Source of the DNA: an uncultured Flavobacteriales bacterium
GTDB taxonomy: Bacteria > Bacteroidota > Bacteroidia > Flavobacteriales_D > Crocinitomicaceae
Reading direction: 5' to 3'
Assembly: GCA_905480355.1 (NCBI GenBank)
Contig: CAJQQA010000201.1
Location: forward strand, 1 to 32,896
Length of the DNA stretch: 32,896 bases
The notes below the pieces were generated by a model, which worked only from the letters and a program-made list of their open reading frames with translations, did not search any database and was not told where the DNA came from. Below, piece by piece: positions 7,883 through 16,091 of this stretch. Both the position numbers and the translations under genes were made by a program. Position 1 is the first letter of the stretch, and each line of letters starts with the position of its first letter.

Positions 7883-8932
7883 ATGGATTTTTATAGTCTT
7901 CGAATTAAGGGAATTAAAAAAGAAACAAATGACGCTGTATCGATTACTTTTGATGTGCCAGAAAATTTAACTTCTGATTTTAAATATACCGCAGGACAGT
8001 ATTTAACTCTAGAAGCAACAATTAATAATGAAACAATAAGACGTGCTTATTCGATTTGGAAAGCGCCTTTCGAGAACGAAATATCTGTTTTAATCAAAAA
8101 AATTGAAGGTGGATCTTTTTCAAGTTATGCCAATCTTGAATTAAAAGTTGGCGATGCAATAAATGTTTCCAATCCGCTTGGTGGATTCAAAATATCCTCT
8201 GATGATGAAAAATCAACTACTTTTTTTGCAGCTGGAAGTGGAATTACACCTATTTTATCAATTGTAAAACAACAGCTGTTCGATCATTCATCGAATAGCG
8301 CAACGTTATTTTACGTAAACAAAAATACTGATTCTACAATATTTATGGACGAGATTGATAAATTATCATCAAATTTCCCAAATCAACTAAACGTTTTCCA
8401 TTTATTCACACGAGAAAAAAGTGATAAGAACGAATTCAGTGGCCGAATTAATGAAGCAAAATGTGCTGAACTTCTTGAAGCAGGAGCCTTGAATATTAAT
8501 TCTGATTCATTTTACATTTGTGGGCCAGAAGAAATGATTCTTTCCACTAAAGACTTTTTAATGGAGCATTCTGTAGAAAAGCAGAAAATAAATTTTGAGC
8601 TTTTCACAAGTAATGAACCTGATGAAGTTGATCTTGAATCTCACTTAGATGAAGCAACCGTTCACATTACTATCGACGACGATGAATTTGAGTTTGAATA
8701 TGTGCTTTCAGCATCTAATTCTTTACTAGACGCCGGGAATGAAACAGGACTAGATTTACCCTTTTCATGTAAAGGTGGAGTTTGTTGTACATGCAAAGCA
8801 AAAATAATGGAAGGCTCTGCGATGATGATAAAAAATTATGCCCTTTCTGATGAAGAGGTAGCAGAAGGTTACATCCTGACCTGTCAATCTCACCCTACAA
8901 GTGAAAAACTTGTTATTTCATATGACGAATAA
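7883..8932 (+). CDS. paaE: PaaE-type reductase, copy 1 (FAD/NADPH reductase plus 2Fe-2S ferredoxin)
   Basis: A 349-aa oxidoreductase (E. coli PaaE 356) that should pass electrons from NAD(P)H through FAD and a 2Fe-2S cluster to the PaaA di-iron site. Order: FAD-binding barrel with AGQYLTLE and RRAYSIW (about 38-60), NAD(P)-binding region with AAGSGITPILS (about 115-125) and YICGPEEM (about 212), then a plant-type ferredoxin with Cys296, Cys301, Cys304 and Cys334 (SCKGGVCCTC). An extra Cys302 sits inside the cluster loop. The FAD motif has Trp where the next gene has Cys. First gene of the plus arm, 18 nt before a second PaaE-type gene. Either copy could be the true epoxidase partner. Confidence 0.88.
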   Translation: MDFYSLRIKGIKKETNDAVSITFDVPENLTSDFKYTAGQYLTLEATINNETIRRAYSIWKAPFENEISVLIKKIEGGSFSSYANLELKVGDAINVSNPLGGFKISSDDEKSTTFFAAGSGITPILSIVKQQLFDHSSNSATLFYVNKNTDSTIFMDEIDKLSSNFPNQLNVFHLFTREKSDKNEFSGRINEAKCAELLEAGALNINSDSFYICGPEEMILSTKDFLMEHSVEKQKINFELFTSNEPDEVDLESHLDEATVHITIDDDEFEFEYVLSASNSLLDAGNETGLDLPFSCKGGVCCTCKAKIMEGSAMMIKNYALSDEEVAEGYILTCQSHPTSEKLVISYDE

Positions 8933-8950
8933 AAATTAACACATAAAATT

Positions 8951-10024
8951 ATGGCTTTTTTCAAGAAAATATTCGGTGATTCCAACAAAACAAAAACACC
9001 AAAAGGGTTTCATCTGTTAACTGTGGATTCGACAGCAAAGATTGGTGGAGAAACAGTGAAAGTGACTTTCTCTATTCCTGAGGAATTAAAAAGTATTTTT
9101 AATTTCACTCCAGGTCAATACATTAATTTTAGCATTACTTTAAATGGAAAAGAACATCGTCGATCTTATTCAATTTGCAGTGGACCTGACGAAATGCTAT
9201 CAGTTGCCATAAAAAAGGTGAAAGATGGTGTCATTTCAGCTTGGTTCAACAATGAAGTTACCTCTGAAATGAAAATTTTAGCCACTAAACCTGAAGGTAA
9301 TTTCATTCTCCCGGGTGACACTGATAAGATTGTTGCCATTGCAGCTGGAAGTGGAATTACGCCTGTATTATCAATCTTGAAATCAATTGAAAAAAATCAA
9401 GGCACTGCAGCATTATTTTATGGAAATCGTTCGGAGAATGAGATCTTATTTAAATCAGAAATTGATGAACTTTCTTCTACCAAAAGCACTTATTTTTTAA
9501 GCCGGGAAGAAAAAGAAGGGTTTATTTCAGGACGAATATCAAAAGAGAGTTTCACCACATTAATTAAAGCTAATTTGGAAATCTTAAAATCCGATGTATT
9601 CTTTATTTGTGGTCCAGAAAAAATGATTCGAGACATTAGTGAAACTTTAGAATTATTTGGTGTAGCGAAAGACAAAATCAAATTCGAACTTTTCACTACT
9701 CCCGTTTTAACTAAGTCAGATGGACATACTGAGGATACTAATTTTTTAGGAAAGAGTAAAATTAGCATTCTCGTAGACGGCACAACAACTACGTTTGACT
9801 TAGATTCTAAAAAAGTTATTCTTGACAAAGCAATTGATGAAGACATTGACATGCCATATTCATGCAAAGGTGGAGTGTGTAGCTCTTGTAAAGGAAAAGT
9901 ATTGAAAGGTGATGTTTATATGAAAATGAATTATACCTTAACGGACAAAGAAGTAGAGGAAGGATATATTTTAGCATGTCAATCATTCCCAAGAAGTGAA
10001 GAAATTGTCATAACGTATGATTAA
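8951..10024 (+). CDS. PaaE-type reductase, copy 2
   Basis: A 357-aa paralogue of the preceding protein with identical domain order: FAD barrel with PGQYINFS and the more typical RRSYSICSGP, NAD(P)-binding AAGSGITPVLS and FICGPEKM, then a ferredoxin with Cys305, Cys310, Cys313 and Cys343 (SCKGGVCSSC). It has an extra basic N-terminus (MAFFKKIFGDSNKTK). The two copies share motif layout but differ widely elsewhere, so the duplication is old or they were acquired separately. Its FAD motif is closer to the usual PaaE form, making it a good candidate for the PaaABC partner; the other copy may serve another oxygenase. Tandem and probably co-transcribed. Confidence 0.87.
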   Translation: MAFFKKIFGDSNKTKTPKGFHLLTVDSTAKIGGETVKVTFSIPEELKSIFNFTPGQYINFSITLNGKEHRRSYSICSGPDEMLSVAIKKVKDGVISAWFNNEVTSEMKILATKPEGNFILPGDTDKIVAIAAGSGITPVLSILKSIEKNQGTAALFYGNRSENEILFKSEIDELSSTKSTYFLSREEKEGFISGRISKESFTTLIKANLEILKSDVFFICGPEKMIRDISETLELFGVAKDKIKFELFTTPVLTKSDGHTEDTNFLGKSKISILVDGTTTTFDLDSKKVILDKAIDEDIDMPYSCKGGVCSSCKGKVLKGDVYMKMNYTLTDKEVEEGYILACQSFPRSEEIVITYD

Positions 10025-10051
10025 ACATATGATAAGAATAGAATATTAGTA

Positions 10052-10744
10052 ATGGAAGAAAAATTAACAATAGTTGTTGTTGGCGCGAGTCGTGGAATTG
10101 GGAAAGAAATTGTAAATCGATTAGCTTCTAACTCCTCATATACAATTCTGGCGCTTTCAAGAAATTTAGATCGAATGGAGAACAATTTCTCTTCATTTAA
10201 GAACGTAAAATGCTTTTCTTTCGATTTATCAAAAAACGATGTTAGAGAACAAGCATCTCATATTTTTAATTCTTTCAAATCAATTGACATTCTTATAAAT
10301 AATGCGGGAAAACTTATTAATAAGCCTTTTGTAGAATTGACGAGTAGTGATTTATCGGAATGTTACCAGGTAAATGCAATCGGTGTTATGCAAACCGTAC
10401 AAGCAGCCTTACCTAAAATGGAGCAAGCACATATCGTAAACATCAGCACTATTGGTGGATTTCAAGGTAGTGTTAAGTTTCCTGGGCTGACAGCTTATTC
10501 GACCTCAAAGGCAGCAGTTGTTTCTTTTACCGAACTATTTGCTGAAGAATACAAAGACACAGCAATAAAAATGAATTGTCTATGTCTTGGAGCTGCCCAA
10601 ACCGAAATGCTTGAGGAAGCCTTCCCTGGATATGAAGCACCAATATCGGCCATGAAAATGGCTGAATATATAGTGGACTTTGCATTAAATGCCGATCAAT
10701 GGATGAATGGGAAAATAATACCTCTCAGTTTAAGTACTCCATAA
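10052..10744 (+). CDS. Short-chain dehydrogenase/reductase (SDR)
   Basis: A 230-aa classical SDR. Cofactor motif GASRGIG at residues 11-17, NNAG at 83-86, Asn108, and the catalytic Ser132, Tyr149 and Lys153 (YSTSK) are all present, so the enzyme should be an active NAD(P)-dependent alcohol dehydrogenase or ketoreductase. It follows the second paaE-like gene by 27 nt, in the same direction, and is probably in the same transcript. Phenylacetate beta-oxidation needs a hydroxyacyl-CoA dehydrogenase, normally PaaH, which belongs to a different family. Whether this SDR acts in the pathway or in another function cannot be told from sequence. Confidence 0.88.
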   Translation: MEEKLTIVVVGASRGIGKEIVNRLASNSSYTILALSRNLDRMENNFSSFKNVKCFSFDLSKNDVREQASHIFNSFKSIDILINNAGKLINKPFVELTSSDLSECYQVNAIGVMQTVQAALPKMEQAHIVNISTIGGFQGSVKFPGLTAYSTSKAAVVSFTELFAEEYKDTAIKMNCLCLGAAQTEMLEEAFPGYEAPISAMKMAEYIVDFALNADQWMNGKIIPLSLSTP

Positions 10745-10797
10745 AATATTTACTGTTACTTCTACTTTTTTTATCATTATAACTGAAACACTTCTAT

Positions 10798-11364
10798 TTG
10801 AATCAGAAAAGAAATATAAAAAATCTATCAGAATCTGAACTAATCGTTCTGGCCAAAGACCAAAGCTATTATTTTGGTGTATTGTATGATAAGTATTTTG
10901 ATCAAATTTTTCGTTTTGTCTTCAAACGACTTGGAGGAAAAGAGGATATTGCTGGCGATTTAACTCAGCAAACTTTCATAAAGGCAATGGCTAACATTTC
11001 CAAATACGAGGATCGAGGACATCCGTTTAGCAGTTGGCTCTATACAATAGCTCACAATGAAGTTTCCATGTTTTTCAGAAAACAAAAAAATATTTATACG
11101 GTTTCTATTGACGAAAATCAACTTTCTGACATGGCAACAGAAGCTTCGATTGGCAGTTATATGACAACAGAAGAACAAGAAAAACTGATTGATATGATGA
11201 ATGAGTTGGAACAAGATCACCTTGATCTTATTGAACTTCGTTTCTTTCAAGGCATGAGTTTTAAAAAAATTGCCGAAATTTATTCTATCAGTGAAGCAAA
11301 CGCAAAAATGAGAACATACCGAATATTAGAGCGTATTGGGAAAAATTGGAACATCAATAAATGA
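10798..11364 (+). CDS. ECF-type RNA polymerase sigma factor
   Basis: The 188-aa protein has region sigma-2 at about 24-90 (FGVLYDKYFDQIFRFVFKRL, then DLTQQTFIKA and FSSWLYTIAHNE) and region sigma-4 at about 135-183 (LIELRFFQGMSFKKIAEI, then a helix-turn-helix). This is the sigma-70 ECF layout. The start is TTG at 10798; no ATG fits before the sigma-2 helix. The stop codon overlaps the next ATG (ATGA), coupling it to a small membrane protein, a common place for an anti-sigma factor. PorP/SprF and OmpA-type genes follow, so it probably controls an envelope or secretion regulon and perhaps its own operon (inference). In Porphyromonas an ECF factor, SigP, controls T9SS genes; equivalence here is unproven. 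Confidence 0.92.
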   Translation: MNQKRNIKNLSESELIVLAKDQSYYFGVLYDKYFDQIFRFVFKRLGGKEDIAGDLTQQTFIKAMANISKYEDRGHPFSSWLYTIAHNEVSMFFRKQKNIYTVSIDENQLSDMATEASIGSYMTTEEQEKLIDMMNELEQDHLDLIELRFFQGMSFKKIAEIYSISEANAKMRTYRILERIGKNWNINK

Positions 11365-11567
11365 GAAAATTTAAACTAAATAAAGAAAAGAAAAATCTAT
11401 CTCCATCTGAGGCTCAAATTAAGCGTCAGAAAGATTTCTCGCGTCTGCATCACGACTATGAGAAATTAACCAAAAGAGGAAAGAAACCGCTTTTCAAGGA
11501 TCCTAAATTGTTCATATTACTCTTTCTGATTGGAATCATAATGTTTCTACTCTTTCTTGAAGACTAA
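11361..11567 (+). CDS. Small single-pass membrane protein, possible anti-sigma partner
   Basis: A 68-aa protein whose ATG overlaps the sigma-factor stop by 4 nt (ATGA). The first 48 residues are very basic and polar (many Lys, with a KRQKDFSRLHHDYEKL segment likely helical). Residues about 49-65 form one hydrophobic helix, ending LFLED. With Lys-rich residues before the helix and an acidic end outside, the N-terminus should face the cytoplasm, as expected for an anti-sigma factor. It lacks a zinc-binding HxxxCxxC motif and any periplasmic sensor domain, so if it is an anti-sigma factor it is a minimal, non-canonical one. Function unknown otherwise. Confidence 0.7.
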   Translation: MRKFKLNKEKKNLSPSEAQIKRQKDFSRLHHDYEKLTKRGKKPLFKDPKLFILLFLIGIIMFLLFLED

Positions 11568-11621
11568 TATTATTTGATTTCATTCTCCTTTTTTGTAACT
11601 TCAATCTATTAAACAAGAAAC

Positions 11622-12620
11622 TTGAGAGTATTACTTTTTTCATTTCTAATCATAGTGAGCTTTCAAGCTCACTCACAAGATATTCATTGGTCACAATTCA
11701 ATGATAATCCTATTTTTCAAAACCCCGCAAATGCTGGACATTTCATAGGAGACTATCGCTTTATTGGTAATTATCGAGATCAATGGAGAAGCGTTACGGT
11801 TCCCTTCTCAACACTTTCACTTTCGAGTGATTCTCGATTAATTAAGTACAATAACATTGGGTATGGGATTTCATTTTTTCATGATGTAGTTGGTGATGGT
11901 CAATTTCGAACAATAGAATTACAAGGTAATGTTTCTTATCATTTAAAACTCACCTCCGATTCGACACATAATATTCGCGTCGGTATGAATTTCGGGTTAA
12001 ATCATCGTCAATTTAACAGTGACCAATTCTTCTTTGACAATCAATTTGACGGGATTAGTTATAACCCAGCACTAAGCAGTGGCGAAACTTTTCAAAGTGA
12101 CAGAAGAAGTAACATGTCCGTCGGCGTTGGCGCTATTTATCATTACTATATAAATGAGCGTTTCAATTTTATTGGAGGTGTTGGCGCATTTAATTTGAAT
12201 CGTCCTGACCAAGGCTTTTTTACCACTGAAATAAAGCGTGAAATACGCACAACCTTTTTCGGAAAAGGAATTTATAAATTGACACCTGATCTTGACCTTG
12301 TACCCGGTATAAATTTATCGCTTCAGGGAAAATACCGTGAGTTTGTAGTTGGCTCTTCAATTAAATATACCTTAGTGAAAAGACTTGGAGAGTATAGAGC
12401 CCTTTATGCTGGTATTTGGTACAGAAATAAAGATGCAGCTTTTATTACTGCTGGCGTTGATTATCAAAGTTGGTTTTTCGGTTTAAGCTACGATATCAAT
12501 TTTTCAAAATTAGTACCTGCCAGTAGAGCAAGAGGAGGAATTGAGATTGCTGTTCGTTATATTATTCACAGATTTAAACCGAAGAAAATTAAACATCGAA
12601 TATGCCCAGATTATATTTAA
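11622..12620 (+). CDS. PorP/SprF family type IX secretion outer-membrane protein
   Basis: The 332-aa protein has a signal peptide (about 1-18, ending HSQ) and the family hallmark DIHWSQFNDNPIFQNPANAG, followed by RDQWRS and strands typical of the outer-membrane PorP/SprF barrel. Members help present or anchor large adhesins, such as SprB in gliding bacteria, through the T9SS. The start is TTG at 11622, 54 nt after the small membrane gene; it directly begins a good signal peptide. The 3' end overlaps the next gene by 19 nt. Members usually sit beside a giant adhesin gene; none adjoins here, though the modular surface protein at the left end is about 8 kb away. Confidence 0.92.
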   Translation: MRVLLFSFLIIVSFQAHSQDIHWSQFNDNPIFQNPANAGHFIGDYRFIGNYRDQWRSVTVPFSTLSLSSDSRLIKYNNIGYGISFFHDVVGDGQFRTIELQGNVSYHLKLTSDSTHNIRVGMNFGLNHRQFNSDQFFFDNQFDGISYNPALSSGETFQSDRRSNMSVGVGAIYHYYINERFNFIGGVGAFNLNRPDQGFFTTEIKREIRTTFFGKGIYKLTPDLDLVPGINLSLQGKYREFVVGSSIKYTLVKRLGEYRALYAGIWYRNKDAAFITAGVDYQSWFFGLSYDINFSKLVPASRARGGIEIAVRYIIHRFKPKKIKHRICPDYI

Positions 12621-14839
12621 TACTATTTTCCTTTTTTTTTGTCGTTAATATTAATGCTCAAAACAACTTAAAGAAATACTTGTCTTTCGCAAAAGAGCAA
12701 GCAGATAAAGGTGATTATTATTATGCTCTAGAATACTATAAAAAGGCAATGGAATTGGACTCCAACACCATAGATATATTATGGAATGTTGCAGAAACCC
12801 ATCGTGCATATAAAGACTATCGAAAAGCAGAATTTTACTACGCAAAGGTATATGACAGAGAGGAAGCAAGAATATACCCAAGCAGTCTTTTAAACTGGGG
12901 ACTAATGCAGAAACATAACGGTAAATACGAAGCAGCAGCCTCAACTTTTAAAAAGGCTAAAAAGAAATACTATAAGCAGAAAAAAAGTTATCTCTATAAA
13001 AAAGCTAAACAAGAATTAGCCAGTGTTGTATGGGCACTTTCAAGTGCTATAGACAATACAGATATAATTATTAGTCCTCTGCCTGCCAGTGTGAATACTA
13101 AAAACTCTGAATTTGGACATGGTATTTACAATAAGCAATTGATCTTTTCTAGCTTGAGAGCCGATTCTATTAGCGCTGCAGAAGAGGTATATGGTTCAAG
13201 CTATAGAACATCAATTTATTCCAGTGAAATTGTTGATTTGAAATTCTCTAATTCTGAAAAAATAGTAGACCTGTTTGTTGAAAATTTAAACACGGGAAAT
13301 GGAACTTTTTCGCTGGATGGGAAACGATTTTACTTCAGTAAATGCCAAGAAGACGGGTACAATTATAAATGCAAAATTATGATTGCGAATTATACTGATG
13401 GTCATTGGTCCTACATAGATTCTTTGGGAGAAATAATTAATCAACCGCAAGCAAATACAACAATGCCATGCATTGCTTTAATAGATGGGAAAGAAACGTT
13501 AATTTTCTCATCTGATCGAGAAGGCGGAAAAGGAGGATTAGATATTTATTATTCCGTTATTTCAAATGGAAATCAATACGGAAAGGTAAAAGCAATTAAA
13601 ACAATCAATACACTTGACAATGAAATCACTCCTTGGTGGGACGCTAAAGAACAAGCTTTGTATTTTTCCTCTTCTTGGCACAATAGTTTTGGAGGATATG
13701 ATGTCTTTTCCTCAGCTTTCACTGACAAATTTAACAAACCTATAAATGCTGGACTGCCAGTAAATAGTTCAGCTAATGACATCTACTATTTTGCTGAGGG
13801 TGATACAAGTTATGTTACTTCAAATCGAATTGGTGTAATGTTCAGCAAGAACCCCACCTGTTGCAGCGATATATTTATGCTTATTCCTCCAATAATAGAT
13901 GTTCCACCTTCAAAGGAAGAGACGTTAGCTGACTTAAACAAACGACTGCCTGTTACACTATATTTTCACAATGACATTCCAAATCCTGACTCTTGGGACA
14001 CTGTAACTCCTCAAAGTTATATGGAAACATATGATGACTATACAATTATGATTGGCCGCTATCAAAAAGAATATTCTAAAGGACTCAGCGGAGATAAAGC
14101 TGATTTTGCAAGGCTAGACATTGAAAATTTTTTTATCGAATATGTAGATAAGGGTGTTGCCGATTTACAGTTGTTCCGAGAATTGCTTTTGAAAGAATTA
14201 GATCGAGGAGCTAAAATTAACATTACTGTTAAAGGGTTTGCAAGTCCGCTCGCTAAAACGAATTACAATGTGAACTTAACAAAACGTCGAATTTCCTCTT
14301 TGGTAAACTATATGAGGCGTTTTAATGGAGGCGTTTTTGCTAAGTATTTAGACAATAACGCTCAAAATGGTGGGAAAGTAATATTTTCTCAAGTACCCTT
14401 TGGTGAATATACAGCGAATCAATTAACAAGTGATAATCCAAATGATGTTCAGAACTCAGTTTATTCAAGAAATGCAGCCATTGAGCGAAAGATTGAAATT
14501 CAAAGCGTTAGCTATCTAGAAGATGATAAAGAATTTTCATTGACGACTACAAACCCTGTATTTGATTATGGTGATTCGAAGCGTGGTGATATACTGACCC
14601 ATACGTTTAGAGTTAAGAACAAATCAAATGAAACTATCTCAATTTCTGAATTCAGAATACCCTGCGATTGCACAGTTGCTGAAGCAGAAAAAGGAGAATT
14701 AAAAGCAGGTGAAGAAATGGAGATTACAATGACCGTGGATACTAAGAATTTAATCGGGTTTATGGTTAAATCAATTTACGTCAAGATCGATGCTAGCGAT
14801 GAAGAGTTGAGATTGTATATTTCTTCGGAGATTAAGTGA
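12602..14839 (+). CDS. TPR / PD40 / OmpA-like / DUF1573 envelope protein
   Basis: A 745-aa exported protein. Signal peptide 1-19 (ending NAQ); TPR-like helices about 22-140; beta-propeller PD40-type repeats about 150-430 (IFSSDREGGKGGLDIYYS near 300, YFSSSWHNSFGGYDVF near 353); an OmpA-like peptidoglycan-binding region about 500-640 with ITVKGFASP and NLTKRRISSLVNYM; then a DUF1573-type Ig domain 654-745 with Pro687-Cys-Asp-Cys690. The first three parts match the PorE-like, PorP-partner class that ties the T9SS to peptidoglycan. The DUF1573 end is unusual. It overlaps porP by 19 nt, so the pair are translated together. Confidence 0.88.
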   Translation: MPRLYLILFSFFFVVNINAQNNLKKYLSFAKEQADKGDYYYALEYYKKAMELDSNTIDILWNVAETHRAYKDYRKAEFYYAKVYDREEARIYPSSLLNWGLMQKHNGKYEAAASTFKKAKKKYYKQKKSYLYKKAKQELASVVWALSSAIDNTDIIISPLPASVNTKNSEFGHGIYNKQLIFSSLRADSISAAEEVYGSSYRTSIYSSEIVDLKFSNSEKIVDLFVENLNTGNGTFSLDGKRFYFSKCQEDGYNYKCKIMIANYTDGHWSYIDSLGEIINQPQANTTMPCIALIDGKETLIFSSDREGGKGGLDIYYSVISNGNQYGKVKAIKTINTLDNEITPWWDAKEQALYFSSSWHNSFGGYDVFSSAFTDKFNKPINAGLPVNSSANDIYYFAEGDTSYVTSNRIGVMFSKNPTCCSDIFMLIPPIIDVPPSKEETLADLNKRLPVTLYFHNDIPNPDSWDTVTPQSYMETYDDYTIMIGRYQKEYSKGLSGDKADFARLDIENFFIEYVDKGVADLQLFRELLLKELDRGAKINITVKGFASPLAKTNYNVNLTKRRISSLVNYMRRFNGGVFAKYLDNNAQNGGKVIFSQVPFGEYTANQLTSDNPNDVQNSVYSRNAAIERKIEIQSVSYLEDDKEFSLTTTNPVFDYGDSKRGDILTHTFRVKNKSNETISISEFRIPCDCTVAEAEKGELKAGEEMEITMTVDTKNLIGFMVKSIYVKIDASDEELRLYISSEIK

Positions 14840-14903
14840 TAGAAATGATGAGCTCAATTAATTTGAAATTCAAGCCCCCCTTACTAAAAGAGCAATTAAA
14901 GCG

Positions 14904-14929
14904 AGGATTAAAAATAAATCCTATTTTTG
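14904..14929 (+). terminator. Short inverted repeat with T tract, possible terminator
   Basis: AGGATT-aaaaata-AATCCT (14904-14922) is a 6-bp stem followed at once by ATTTTTG. It lies 65 bp after the stop of the OmpA/DUF1573 gene and 18 bp before the acyltransferase ATG. The stem is short and AT-rich, so termination would be weak. The same stretch also holds TATTTTTG, a match to the Bacteroidota -7 box, and could instead belong to the next gene's promoter. Confidence 0.3.
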
Positions 14930-14947
14930 TGTTCAATTTGTAAATTA

Positions 14948-16087
14948 ATGTCAACGATTACAGCTTCTAATAAATCACCGAAAGACAGAATAAAGTTCAT
15001 TGACATGGCTCGTTCCGTAGCAATTTTATTGATGTTAGAAGGACATTTTGTTGACGATTCATTAATGGAGAGTTTTCGGGATCCAGACAACATCATTTAT
15101 TTCACCTGGCGTTTTGTTAGAGGGTTTACAGCTCCAGTTTTCCTTACTGTTACAGGATTGATTTTTGTTTACCTGATGCTCAAGAATAGTCATGAAAACT
15201 TCTTTACCAATATTCGAATTCGAAAAGGTTTTAAGCGCGTAATTGAGCTTATTTTCTGGGGAGCAGTTGTGCAATTCTATTCATTTCATGTTCTTGAATG
15301 TATTGCCTTTGCTATATTAAGTATTCTAATCATATTTGGGTTTTACAAATTAATCCGAGTCATTCCTTTGTGGATTTTATTTTTGATTGCAGCTATGAGT
15401 GTCTTTAGCTTATATCCTTTTATTAAGAAATATTACGGAAGTGGAACTTTCATAGAAAAAGAATTACTGTCGGGTATTAAGTCAATCTATAATTCAGGAA
15501 GAGAAAACACTATCCACTTCCCTATCTTTCCATTTATGGGATATACTTTTTTCGGTGCAATGATTGGTGCTCTGCTCCACAGTTTTCCGAATAAAATAAA
15601 AACTATGGCTTTTCCTACTATTTTTCTTTCTATAGGTGCAGTGATGTTTTATGCTGGAAAAATAATCCTTGGTGGGTTAGATTCATTTATAGATTTATTA
15701 TCTACATCTTGGAATTATGAATTTGTAAAAATTGACTGGTTATTAGAACGCGCTGGTATCGTCTTTATGGTTCTTAGTTTTCTGATGTATGTAGATAATT
15801 TATGGGGAAGTAAACTTAAAAATTCAAGTCTTTTTTTGAAGATTGGACAAAACACGCTCACCATATATATTCTACACATGGTACTATTGTATGGGAGTAT
15901 TACCTCATTGGGTTTAAACAAATTGTTTCATAAGAGCTTGGGTCCTTGGCAGGTTTTAGTCGGTGCCCTTCTCTTTATTGGAGTTTTTGTAGTGTTGATC
16001 AAGTATTTAGATTGGATTAAAGAGAAACTCTCATTTATTCTAAATCCGATTAAGCGTTTTTTTAATACCCTTTTTTTTATTCAATGA
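14948..16087 (+). CDS. Membrane acyltransferase, HGSNAT/DUF1624-like
   Basis: 379 aa from the ATG at 14948. An in-frame TTG at 14927 would add seven unlikely residues. The N-terminus RIKFIDMARSVAILLMLEGHF is the family signature, an Arg/Asp-containing first helix with a His at its end, as in heparan-alpha-glucosaminide N-acetyltransferase catalytic (DUF1624) proteins. WRFVRGFTAPVFLTVTGLIF follows. About ten hydrophobic helices span the chain, so it is a polytopic inner-membrane protein. Members move acyl groups across the membrane to modify sugars or glycans; the substrate here is unknown. Its stop is only 4 nt from the stop of the convergent SGNH gene. Confidence 0.8.
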   Translation: MSTITASNKSPKDRIKFIDMARSVAILLMLEGHFVDDSLMESFRDPDNIIYFTWRFVRGFTAPVFLTVTGLIFVYLMLKNSHENFFTNIRIRKGFKRVIELIFWGAVVQFYSFHVLECIAFAILSILIIFGFYKLIRVIPLWILFLIAAMSVFSLYPFIKKYYGSGTFIEKELLSGIKSIYNSGRENTIHFPIFPFMGYTFFGAMIGALLHSFPNKIKTMAFPTIFLSIGAVMFYAGKIILGGLDSFIDLLSTSWNYEFVKIDWLLERAGIVFMVLSFLMYVDNLWGSKLKNSSLFLKIGQNTLTIYILHMVLLYGSITSLGLNKLFHKSLGPWQVLVGALLFIGVFVVLIKYLDWIKEKLSFILNPIKRFFNTLFFIQ

Positions 16088-16091
16088 TAGA

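Noticed and set aside
9490-9867. 125-codon minus-strand frame inside the second PaaE-type gene
   Set aside because: Lies entirely antisense to a gene with intact cofactor motifs; no start context or homology features.
12651-12944. 97-codon minus-strand frame opposite the TPR region
   Set aside because: Antisense shadow of a well-supported gene; composition reflects the complement of Lys/Tyr-rich helices.
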